DNA of 6,292 nt from Ignavibacteriales bacterium (GCA_020059785.1 JAGVBL010000082.1:1-6292), one strand, 5' to 3'; shown: positions 1-5,211, counted from the first letter of the stretch. Numbers and translations: made by a program. The notes: generated by a model from the sequence alone, not told the origin.

Positions 1-62
1 AAGAGTGATATTGACAAAAGAATTAAAGCTACTAATTGGAAAAAGTTAATTTTTGTTTTCAT
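1..62 (-). CDS. Partial gene, start of a predicted secreted or membrane protein (cassette G)
   Basis: Just past the attC1 crossover an ATG at 60-62 opens a frame reading MKTKINFFQLVALILLSISL to the window edge. The short basic start followed by a hydrophobic run looks like a signal peptide or first membrane helix. GGAG lies at 69-72, seven bases upstream. The 29-base leader matches the spacing in the neighbouring cassettes, which supports it as a real gene start. The product cannot be named because the gene continues outside the window. Confidence 0.65.
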   Translation of the reverse strand, partial: MKTKINFFQLVALILLSISL

Positions 63-85
63 TTCAATACTCCACTATTTGTGTG

Positions 86-276
86 TTCTAACGACGTTGT
101 TTTTAAGCCGCCGCCCAGAATAGCAATGCAGCTTTGAAAAACAAACGCCAATGATTTTATAATAACTTTTTAATTACAACATACTTCAAAAAGAAACTAA
201 CTTTTGAAAACGCAACTTTATTATTCCACAAATGCCACAACGTTTAAAGCGGTCGGCCTTGAAGAACAGGTTATAC
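86..276 (-). other. attC: attC site of cassette F (attC1)
   Basis: 191 bp. Minus-strand R'' is GTATAAC (270-276) and R' is GTTAGAA (86-92). The paired arms lie at about 98-114 and 250-266, with offset unpaired bases and one mismatch. R'' exactly complements the cassette F start box GTTATAC at 745-751. It shares most of its sequence, including the loop region, with attC6 of cassette A. The 60 bases between its R'' and the cassette F stop are non-coding. Confidence 0.92.
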
Positions 277-336
277 AGCTTTTAATAAAATAAAAACAAT
301 ACCACTTATTTAATAACATAAATCATTTACAACATT

Positions 337-726
337 CTAGAATACTTGATTAGAAAATTTAATATCAATTCCTTGTTCTGTCTTTTCAATTTTGGGACGT
401 CTATTCTTCGATAAATAGTAAGTTGGTATTCCTATGCAAATAATTAAAAATATTAGCGAAAGTGTTACCCCGAGATATTTAGTATACTGCAACGAAAAGG
501 AATAATAGAACAAAACAAGACAACCAATTGCCAAGACATAAAAAGCACCTAAAAACATTAATGATGTTTGCGATAATGTATACCTTTTGAACACTTTCAG
601 AACGTCCGAACTAATATTCAAATTATAATTGGCATCATCTGTTATCGAAATACTAATCCTTTTTTCAAATAATTCCAATGCCTTTTCTAACCAATTGTTA
701 TCAGATGTTTTTATTGGAAATCTCAT
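337..726 (-). CDS. Small two-helix membrane protein of unknown function (cassette F)
   Basis: A 129-residue protein with a soluble N-terminal part of about 50 residues, then two hydrophobic helices (about 55-77 and 84-105) separated by a short loop, and a polar tail of about 24 residues. This topology puts both ends on the same side of the membrane, probably the cytoplasm since the segment after helix 2 is basic (KNRRPK). No signal peptide or catalytic motif is seen and I do not recognise a family. The frame is open 17 codons further upstream to 777, but that extension runs through attC2. The ATG at 724-726 has AAGGAA (734-739) seven bases before it and is the natural start. The leader is 24 bases, so expression probably relies on an upstream promoter or readthrough. 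Confidence 0.75.
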   Translation of the reverse strand: MRFPIKTSDNNWLEKALELFEKRISISITDDANYNLNISSDVLKVFKRYTLSQTSLMFLGAFYVLAIGCLVLFYYSFSLQYTKYLGVTLSLIFLIICIGIPTYYLSKNRRPKIEKTEQGIDIKFSNQVF

Positions 727-744
727 TTTATATTTCCTTATGCT

Positions 745-934
745 GTATAACGACGTTGCAACTAAAGCGCCGCCCAACTTAGCGATGCCACAATTGCCAA
801 CGACTTTTTATTTATAAATCAGTTTTGTATTACAAATCAACTTTGAACAACAAACCGACTCTGAAAAGCTAAACCCAATTATCACATCAAACGACTGCGT
901 CAAAGACGCGGTCGCTTTGAGTTGCGGGTTATGT
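745..934 (-). other. attC: attC site of cassette E (attC2)
   Basis: 190 bp. Minus-strand R'' is ACATAAC (928-934) and R' is GTTATAC (745-751). The arms GCAACTAAAGCGCCGC and GCGGTCGCTTTGAGTTGC pair with two unpaired bases. R'' exactly complements the cassette E start box GTTATGT at 1454-1460, so cassette E is a bona fide mobile unit although it lacks a gene. A competing local hairpin GACTGCGTC-AAA-GACGCGGTC lies at 893-913. Confidence 0.94.
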
Positions 935-1018
935 TTTGCTTTTATGAACTTGACGATTTTTGAACGTGATAAAAGAAACCACCTTACTTTGAAACACAAT
1001 AATTAAAAAACTCCACAC

Positions 1019-1103
1019 CGATAAAGTGCAACATGCTTTTACTTGGCAATGCTGCTATTTATAAACCCATTACCTTTGTAAACTTTGCCGAACTACTTTA
1101 TCG
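1019..1103. repeat. Long-range inverted repeat in cassette E, possible structured RNA
   Basis: CGATAAAGT (1019-1027) is the exact reverse complement of ACTTTATCG (1095-1103). Inside it, GGCAA (1045-1049) can pair with TTGCC (1085-1089). Together they allow a branched fold of 85 bases in a cassette without a gene. This could be a small RNA, a decayed recombination site or a chance match; no known RNA family is recognised. Confidence 0.4.
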
Positions 1104-1154
1104 CGCTTTCTGCAAATTTATTAAAGTGAACCTTTGTTTCTTTTTTGTGGAGAA

Positions 1155-1196
1155 CAGAATAACTACCCCGGATTTTTTCCACCTCAGTATAACTAC
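1155..1196 (-). repeat. Two direct repeats GTAGTTATWCTG in cassette E
   Basis: On the minus strand GTAGTTATACTG (1185-1196) and GTAGTTATTCTG (1155-1166) match at 11 of 12 bases and start 30 bases apart, separated by GGTGGA and an A-run ending in CCGG. A weaker partial copy, GTAATT, precedes them. GTGGAG at 1147-1152 and CTCCAC at 1210-1215 flank the block as inverted repeats. Tandem 12-20 base repeats of this style occur at the ends of IS21-family insertion sequences, so this may be the remnant of one; operator sites are the alternative. No transposase fragment is seen. Confidence 0.4.
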
Positions 1197-1453
1197 TGAT
1201 CTCGAATTACTCCACCCATTTTTTGTCTACTTGATTAATGGCTTTGTGCAACAACTTTAAAGCAAATAAGATTTTGTTTGCCGACATATCTTGGATTGAA
1301 CAATAATACCAAAAAAGGCATAACCAGAATTACAAACCATTTTTGATTTGGGCAAACCGAACAATGAAACGGTAAAAACAAATTGAAAGAACAAAACCAA
1401 AACAACAAACCAACTTGGCTGCCAATACTTGAACAAATGCTGCTTTGTTTGAA

Positions 1454-1645
1454 ACATAACGGCATTGCAATTAAAGCGCCGCCCAGAAACAACAATGCTA
1501 CAATTGCAAACTACGTTTTTGTTCTAAAATCTATTCTATTAACTAAATCAACTTATACAACAAACTTATACTGAAAAAAGAATGCCGATAACCACATCAA
1601 ACGACCGCATCGTAAGACGCGGTCGCTTTGAATTGCTTGTTAGGT
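1454..1645 (-). other. attC: attC site of cassette D (attC3)
   Basis: 192 bp. Minus-strand R'' is ACCTAAC (1639-1645) and R' is GTTATGT (1454-1460). The arms GCAATTAAAGCGCCGC and GCGGTCGCTTTGAATTGC pair with two unpaired bases. R'' is the exact complement of the cassette D start box GTTAGGT at 2345-2351. An extra local hairpin, GACCGCATC (1603-1611) with GACGCGGTC (1616-1624), uses bases that also belong to the main arm. Confidence 0.94.
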
Positions 1646-1650
1646 TGCGT

Positions 1651-2205
1651 CTAATTAATAAAATAATTCACACCTATTGCTATTTGAAATAATTTACTTT
1701 GATCAGAATTATTTATGTAAAGTCCAGACGGATTATTATAATTTATAAAACTATAATTAATACTCGTTTCTAATGCAAAGTAATTTGTTAAAAAGAAATT
1801 TACTCCACCAGATAAAGTGAATACTGATGTAGTAGTTTTATAGTTATTAGAATCGCCGGATGTTTGTTCATAATATGTAAATCCAAGTCCGGCAAATGGT
1901 TTAACCCTTTCTAAATCAAAATAATATCTAACCTCAGGTCCAACACCTAGCAGATTATAGCTAAAATAACCCATTGATTGATGTTTGTAGTCAATAGAAA
2001 TTGCAGAATAGATATTATCGAAAAAGAAAAAACCAACTTTTGGATTGATGGTTAAGACAGTCATATTGTTTGATACATTATCAAAAGATTGACTAGAAAA
2101 CGAGACATCGCCACCAATAGTAAATGTACCTTTACTGATAGGAGACTGACCATTAATAAAGCTAGTAGTAAAAACAAACAAGAGAACTACAATTAATTTT
2201 TTCAT
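1651..2205 (-). CDS. Predicted outer-membrane beta-barrel protein (cassette D)
   Basis: A 184-residue protein with an N-terminal signal sequence (MKKLIVVLLFVFTTSFINGQ), followed by GTFTIGGDVSFSS, a common first strand of Bacteroidota-type OMP_b-brl barrels. Further strands include LTINPKVGFFFFDN, YSAISIDYKH, VGPEVRYYFD, PFAGLGFTYYEQ, FTLSGGVNFFLTN and ALETSINYSF. The final strand, FQIAIGVNYFIN, is rich in aromatic residues. Such proteins span the outer membrane and are often porin- or adhesin-like, but the actual role cannot be told. Two start codons are adjacent: GTG at 2206-2208 and ATG at 2203-2205. I chose ATG because AGAGGT at about 2212-2217 sits at a better distance from it (five bases after GAGGT, against two for GTG). 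Unlike the other cassettes, the leader is about 145 bases and contains a perfect minus-strand TATAAT (2286-2291), though no good -35 box. The stop is 5 bases from its attC. Confidence 0.8.
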   Translation of the reverse strand: MKKLIVVLLFVFTTSFINGQSPISKGTFTIGGDVSFSSQSFDNVSNNMTVLTINPKVGFFFFDNIYSAISIDYKHQSMGYFSYNLLGVGPEVRYYFDLERVKPFAGLGFTYYEQTSGDSNNYKTTTSVFTLSGGVNFFLTNYFALETSINYSFINYNNPSGLYINNSDQSKLFQIAIGVNYFIN

Positions 2206-2344
2206 CACGCACCTCTTTTGGTTAGTAAATAATACAAGTTGTTAAATTGTTCGCCGGAAAAATGAAAGAACAATCGTATCAATTAATTATAACTAACCTC
2301 ATAGATGTTACTTGTAATTGTAAATATTCTACCTATATCTAGCA

Positions 2345-2573
2345 ACCTAACGGCGTTGCGGTTAAGCTGCTGCCCATAACAGGAATGCGGCATTGAAAAA
2401 CTCAAGCCGAAGATTAAGCAAACCGTGCTTAACTTTCTTCACAAGCACGGTTTGCAAGTTTATTAATTTTGTACGAACACTTTGAATAAGTTTGCCGAAA
2501 CGGAACGACCAACATTAAAACTTGTAAAAAGCCTAATGCGAAAGAAGCAGTCAGCTTGAACCGCTGGTTATAC
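2345..2573 (-). other. attC: attC site of cassette C (attC4), enlarged by an internal hairpin
   Basis: 229 bp, the longest of the six. Minus-strand R'' is GTATAAC (2567-2573) and R' is GTTAGGT (2345-2351), a perfect GTTRRRY. The arms GCGGTTAAGCTGCTGC (2358-2373) and GCAGTCAGCTTGAACCGC (2547-2564) pair fully except for two unpaired bases, a textbook attC stem with extrahelical bases. Its R'' is the exact complement of the cassette C start box GTTATAC at 3139-3145. The extra length equals a 38-base perfect hairpin in the loop region. Confidence 0.94.
2418..2455. repeat. Perfect 13-base inverted repeat inside attC4
   Basis: GCAAACCGTGCTT (2418-2430) and AAGCACGGTTTGC (2443-2455) are perfect inverted repeats around 12 bases. 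The element is 38 bases long and accounts for the length of attC4 (229) over the other sites (190-193). T-rich sequence follows on either strand without a clean U-run, so it could act as a weak bidirectional terminator, but an inserted stem in the variable loop fits equally well. Confidence 0.7.
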
Positions 2574-2633
2574 ATCTTTCTCAATAAATCAAAATCATAA
2601 TTTACTTTTAAAATTAATGTTGTTATTAATTTT

Positions 2634-3110
2634 TTAGAATAAATCATATTCCATTGTCAATCTGATTCCTTTTTCAGGACCCCAAACATATTTTGCCATA
2701 AATGAAAATGGATTTATTAATCTTGTTCCAAAACCAAATGAAAAATTCCAACCATCTTTGCTCATAGTTTCTGTAATATTATTTTCCATTATTTTGTTTT
2801 GCTGAATGCTATATCCAAAACTGATATGATTAAAGAATTTTTCACCAGTTACCATTGTATTCTTACTTTCAAAACCAGCTTCTAATCTATGGTGCGAAAC
2901 AATATTACTTTGATAGCCCCAATTATTACCTAAATAATATCCACCATAAAGTCGAAAAATTACTTTGCGATTGTTGAGAGTAATAATTTCAGGTGATACA
3001 AATGCACCGATACTTTCTGCATTCTTTCCCAATTGATAAGAAGACCCAACTGATACTTTTTGACAAATCGAAATAGAGGATAAAAGTAAAACAAATATTA
3101 AAGTTTTCAT
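2634..3110 (-). CDS. Predicted exported small beta-barrel protein (cassette C)
   Basis: A 158-residue protein with a clear signal sequence, MKTLIFVLLLSSISIC, followed by QKVSVGSSYQ. The cysteine at 16 is not in a good lipobox, so signal peptidase I processing is more likely than lipidation. The remainder has alternating-residue strands (VIFRLYGGYYLG, HISFGYSIQQ, WNFSFGFGTRL, IRLTMEYDLF) and ends in phenylalanine, the usual last residue of an outer-membrane barrel recognised by the BAM machinery. At about 140 mature residues it would make a barrel of roughly eight strands (inference). No specific family or ligand is recognised. AGGAG lies nine bases before the ATG. The gene starts 34 bases inside the cassette and is followed by 60 non-coding bases before its attC. 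Confidence 0.72.
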   Translation of the reverse strand: MKTLIFVLLLSSISICQKVSVGSSYQLGKNAESIGAFVSPEIITLNNRKVIFRLYGGYYLGNNWGYQSNIVSHHRLEAGFESKNTMVTGEKFFNHISFGYSIQQNKIMENNITETMSKDGWNFSFGFGTRLINPFSFMAKYVWGPEKGIRLTMEYDLF

Positions 3111-3138
3111 TTTTCTTTACTCCTTTTATTATTTAGAT

Positions 3139-3331
3139 GTATAACGACGTTGCGCCTAACGCGCCGCCAATATTTAAGAATGTTATAATTACAATCTATT
3201 TAAGTGGTCCAAAAAACTGCCTTTTTAGCAAAATCAACAGGAACAACAAACTTATTCTGAAAAACCAACCTTAATAATTCAACCAAAAATAGCATCGCAA
3301 GATGCGGTCGCTGTTGAGGCGCGGGTTAGGC
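3139..3331 (-). other. attC: attC site of cassette B (attC5)
   Basis: 193 bp. Minus-strand R'' is GCCTAAC (3325-3331) and R' is GTTATAC (3139-3145). The arms GCGCCTAACGCGCCGC and GCGGTCGCTGTTGAGGCGC pair when the strand folds, leaving three unpaired bases on one side, the hallmark extrahelical bases. A small hairpin GCATC-GCAA-GATGC (3292-3305) sits against the inner edge of one arm. Its R'' matches the start of cassette B (GTTAGGC at 4018-4024) exactly in reverse complement. Confidence 0.93.
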
Positions 3332-3335
3332 AGTA

Positions 3336-3998
3336 TTAAATATTAAATAAAAAACCCACCGATATCGATAAATCTAAGGACTCGTCTGCCGAGCTATAGT
3401 CAGATTCATATTTATAATAGTCAGTAGGATTATTGAATTCCCATTTTGTTTTGAGGCCATTATTTAGCTGGTGTTTAAATTCAAAAAAGACAATCAAGTT
3501 TTTAGTTGTGTAAATATGAGACCCTAAACAAAAATATTGACAAAATCCTTTTGTGTTGAATTCATATGCAAAAACTGGCTCGGGATCATTTCTATTGTAT
3601 GTTGTTTTATAACTATAGTAACCAATTCCAAAGCTTAAATAAGGTCTAAATACAAGTTCTTTATCAATAGCTGGAAAGAATGAAAATGCTAATTCAACCG
3701 GCACGCCATAAGTTTTACTCGTATGAACAAATGTATAAGACGAAGGCCGTATTTTATCAGTAGTTGTAGAAAAGTTGTACCAACCATAACCAGTTTTTAA
3801 TGAGAGCTGCAATTGATCAGAAAGAGGATAACTTCCAAGAATGAATACGTTTTTAATATTTCCTCTTACAGGAATGGTATAAGAAAAGAAACCATTCACA
3901 TTGAAGGAGTTGGACTCATAACTTAAGCCAATAGACTGTCCATAAATATTAGTTAATAATAAGGCCAAAGACATGATAGTTAATTTATAGTAAAACAT
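3336..3998 (-). CDS. Predicted exported outer-membrane beta-barrel protein (cassette B)
   Basis: A 220-residue protein with an N-terminal signal sequence (about residues 1-20, hydrophobic core IMSLALLLTNIYG, likely cut near the following Q). The rest alternates polar and aromatic/hydrophobic residues in short strands with turns rich in G, N, D and S, for example LKTGYGWYNF and YLSFGIGYYSY. This is typical of small OmpA/Opa-like beta barrels of the Bacteroidota type. The chain ends SVGFLFNI, close to the aromatic-ended last strand of such barrels. I cannot assign a specific function. The start has GGGAGG at 4003-4010 upstream; a second ATG eight codons in is less likely because it would cut the signal sequence and lacks this site. 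The leader is only 25 bases from the cassette boundary, and the stop lies 4 bases before its attC. Two cysteines (C152, C156) lie close together. Confidence 0.75.
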   Translation of the reverse strand: MFYYKLTIMSLALLLTNIYGQSIGLSYESNSFNVNGFFSYTIPVRGNIKNVFILGSYPLSDQLQLSLKTGYGWYNFSTTTDKIRPSSYTFVHTSKTYGVPVELAFSFFPAIDKELVFRPYLSFGIGYYSYKTTYNRNDPEPVFAYEFNTKGFCQYFCLGSHIYTTKNLIVFFEFKHQLNNGLKTKWEFNNPTDYYKYESDYSSADESLDLSISVGFLFNI

Positions 3999-4017
3999 AC
4001 AAATCCTCCCAATTACT

Positions 4018-4207
4018 GCCTAACGAGGTTGTTTTTAAGCCGCCGCCCATAACAACAATGCAGCTTTGTAAAGACAACGCCAATAATTTTATAATAACTT
4101 TTTAATTACAACCAACTTCAAAGAGCAACTAACTTTTGCAACACCACTTTATAATTACTCAAATGCCTCAACGTTTAAAGCGGGCGGCCTTGAAGAACTT
4201 GTTAGGC
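4018..4207 (-). other. attC: attC site of cassette A (attC6)
   Basis: 190 bp. On the minus strand the R'' box GCCTAAC (4201-4207) begins the site and the R' box GTTAGGC (4018-4024) ends it. Between them, complementary arms (about 4031-4047 and 4178-4197) fold together with offset unpaired bases, as in bottom-strand attC substrates. The loop region is about 130 bases, giving a long attC comparable to Vibrio repeats or longer. It lies 27 bases after the cassette A stop. Along its whole length it closely resembles attC1 at 86-276. Confidence 0.93.
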
Positions 4208-4234
4208 AATAGACAAACTATTTTGAATATAATA

Positions 4235-4981
4235 TTAGTCATCATCTTTTTCATACTCATAACTGTTTTTGTTAAATTTTTCTTGTTCGGTTTCAGATTC
4301 ACCAATTTGTAACTGAACATTAATAATAGGGACTCTAATAGTTTTATTAATTGCTCGATAGCTTGATAACAAATCAAATGTAAACAGACTTAATAAAGAA
4401 AGAAAAATAATTAAGATAACTATACGTGATGAACTAATCCCGGCTTCGGAATTAGATATTTTCTTCCCGTGAATCATACTTGCAATAATATTTTCGCGGT
4501 GTCTAAAAATGTGAAATGTAACGCCAATAATATGTAAGCTCACAATTCCTAACATCGCATAAACAAATATTTCGTGCAGTTCTTTTAGAGTTTCATTTCC
4601 AAGACCAAGTTGAATTCCAGTTATACTAATCCCGATAATTAGTGCTAACATAAAAAATATGGCATATGCTGAACCAGGATTATGACCAAGATACGGTATA
4701 TCATTCTTTAACAATGCACTTTTAAAATACCCAAATAATTCTTTTGGATGAAAAAGGAAGGACTTGAACCGAGCATAAGTTGTTCCAAAGAATCCATATA
4801 ATATTCTTAATATTACCATAAAAAAAAGTATTAGACCTATTATTGCGTGATATGCAAAATTTTGGTAATCATCTCCAAATCCAAGAGCGATTATAGCAGC
4901 ACTAAAGAATCCAACAACTAGGAACCAATGAAAAAATCGAATAGGTAAGTCCCATATAAGTATTTTTTTATCTGAGTCCAT
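4235..4981 (-). CDS. Cytochrome b561-family membrane protein (cassette A)
   Basis: This 248-residue membrane protein belongs to the bacterial cytochrome b561 / Ni,Fe-hydrogenase b-type cytochrome superfamily, whose members carry two b haems and pass electrons between membrane quinones and partner proteins. The opening WDLPIRFFHWF is the family's first haem-ligand helix. Hydrophobic helices lie at about 16-35, 44-66, 106-127, 134-158 and 185-206. Likely haem ligands are H18, H45, H136 and H150. The GHNPGSAYAIF segment (99-109) and the HRENIIASMIHGKK segment (161-174) after helix 4 are typical of the COG3658-type subgroup. The last 40 or so residues are polar and acidic, ending in EKDDD. The start ATG has AGGAG six bases upstream. 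It is the first cassette after attI, 40 bases from the junction, so it should be the best expressed. No cytochrome c, hydrogenase or oxidase partner is visible, so its redox partner is unknown. Confidence 0.88.
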   Translation of the reverse strand: MDSDKKILIWDLPIRFFHWFLVVGFFSAAIIALGFGDDYQNFAYHAIIGLILFFMVILRILYGFFGTTYARFKSFLFHPKELFGYFKSALLKNDIPYLGHNPGSAYAIFFMLALIIGISITGIQLGLGNETLKELHEIFVYAMLGIVSLHIIGVTFHIFRHRENIIASMIHGKKISNSEAGISSSRIVILIIFLSLLSLFTFDLLSSYRAINKTIRVPIINVQLQIGESETEQEKFNKNSYEYEKDDD

Positions 4982-5045
4982 ATTAACTCCTTTTGTAAAA
5001 ATTGAAAATTATTGTTGCCTAACATATATTTATGCTGATTGACCC

Positions 5046-5069
5046 CGATAACCATTTTACATGTTATCG
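5046..5069. repeat. Inverted repeat CGATAAC / GTTATCG in the attI region
   Basis: CGATAAC at 5046-5052 and GTTATCG at 5063-5069 are perfect 7-base inverted repeats around a 10-base spacer, 23 bases from the crossover point. The arms resemble the RYYYAAC / GTTRRRY boxes recognised by integron integrases, so this may be an accessory integrase site. That role is inferred from position and resemblance only. Confidence 0.5.
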
Positions 5070-5080
5070 AGATTTATTTT

Positions 5081-5115
5081 CAGTATAAACGCACAGCCAA
5101 AATGTATTTATACTG
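5081..5115. repeat. Inverted repeat pair 1, CAGTATAAA / TTTATACTG
   Basis: CAGTATAAA at 5081-5089 and TTTATACTG at 5107-5115 form a perfect 9-base inverted repeat around 17 bases. The same motif recurs in the second pair at 5183-5208. A motif used four times in under 130 bases between intI and the array suggests a protein binding site, most simply for the integrase, or a regulator of the cassette promoter. Function is unproven. Confidence 0.6.
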
Positions 5116-5182
5116 CGTGTTTATTCAGTTTACGCTGTAAAAACAAAAAAAACATACTATCTAAACAAAATCTCAAATTGCA

Positions 5183-5208
5183 TTTATACTGCATTTTTTG
5201 CGGTATAA
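5183..5208. repeat. Inverted repeat pair 2, TTTATACTGC / GCGGTATAAA, just after the intI stop
   Basis: TTTATACTGC (5183-5192) and GCGGTATAAA (5199-5208) can form a 10-pair stem with one G-T wobble and a 7-base loop (ATTTTTT). It begins 4 bases after the intI stop, where a terminator might be expected. However, in the intI transcript the wobble becomes a C-A mismatch, and no U-tract follows the stem. A binding site repeated from pair 1 therefore seems likelier than a terminator. Confidence 0.6.
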
Positions 5209-5211
5209 ACG

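Larger units (their letters stand above)
935..1453. other. Cassette E body: no convincing gene
   Basis: About 520 bases between two good attC sites carry no open reading frame I trust. On the minus strand, a 66- or 86-codon frame (1257-1457, or 1235-1495 in another phase) begins inside attC3, has no ribosome binding site, and is unusually rich in F, C and W, as expected of translated AT-rich spacer. A 75-codon plus-strand frame at 1033-1260 also lacks a ribosome binding site and runs against the cassette direction. What is visible instead is a long inverted repeat at 1019-1103 and repeated 12-mers at 1155-1196. Gene-less cassettes are known in sedentary integrons, where some carry promoters, small RNAs or antitoxins; none of these roles is shown here. 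Confidence 0.7.
5023..5211 (-). other. attI: Presumed attI recombination site and possible cassette promoter region
   Basis: This non-coding spacer lies between the intI stop codon and the first cassette. The crossover is placed between 5023 and 5022, in minus-strand GTTAGGC (5017-5023). That box is the exact complement of the R'' box (GCCTAAC, 4201-4207) of the first cassette's own attC, and the match extends to 9 bases (TTGCCTAAC). The spacer holds four copies of a GCAGTATAAA-like motif in two inverted pairs and a further inverted repeat CGATAAC/GTTATCG, any of which could be integrase binding sites. It is very AT-rich and has several -10-like hexamers on the minus strand, so it may also hold the promoter driving the cassettes. 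The position and junction are strong; the exact limits of attI and the promoter are inference. Confidence 0.75.

Noticed and set aside
727..777. Upstream extension of the cassette F gene to 777 (17 more codons)
   Set aside because: It reads through attC2 and has no ribosome binding site, while the ATG at 724-726 has AAGGAA at a good distance.
1033..1260. Plus-strand 75-codon frame in cassette E
   Set aside because: No ribosome binding site, opposite to cassette direction, composition rich in F and L as in translated AT-rich spacer, and it overlaps the repeats.
1246..1460. A decayed extra attC between cassettes D and E
   Set aside because: GCAACAACTTTAAAGCA at about 1247 weakly resembles an arm and faces GCTTTGTTTGAAAC near 1442, but pairing is poor and no R''-type box (RYYYAAC on the minus strand) is present.
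1235..1495. Minus-strand 66- and 86-codon frames starting inside attC3
   Set aside because: They begin within the recombination site without a Shine-Dalgarno sequence, and their Cys/Trp/Phe-rich translation does not look like a protein or a signal peptide of the neighbouring type.
2429..2647. Minus-strand 72-codon frame across attC4
   Set aside because: It covers the attC4 arms and overlaps the end of the cassette C gene; no ribosome binding site.
5183..5208. Rho-independent terminator for intI
   Set aside because: The stem sits in the right place but has a C-A mismatch in the intI transcript and no U-tract after it.
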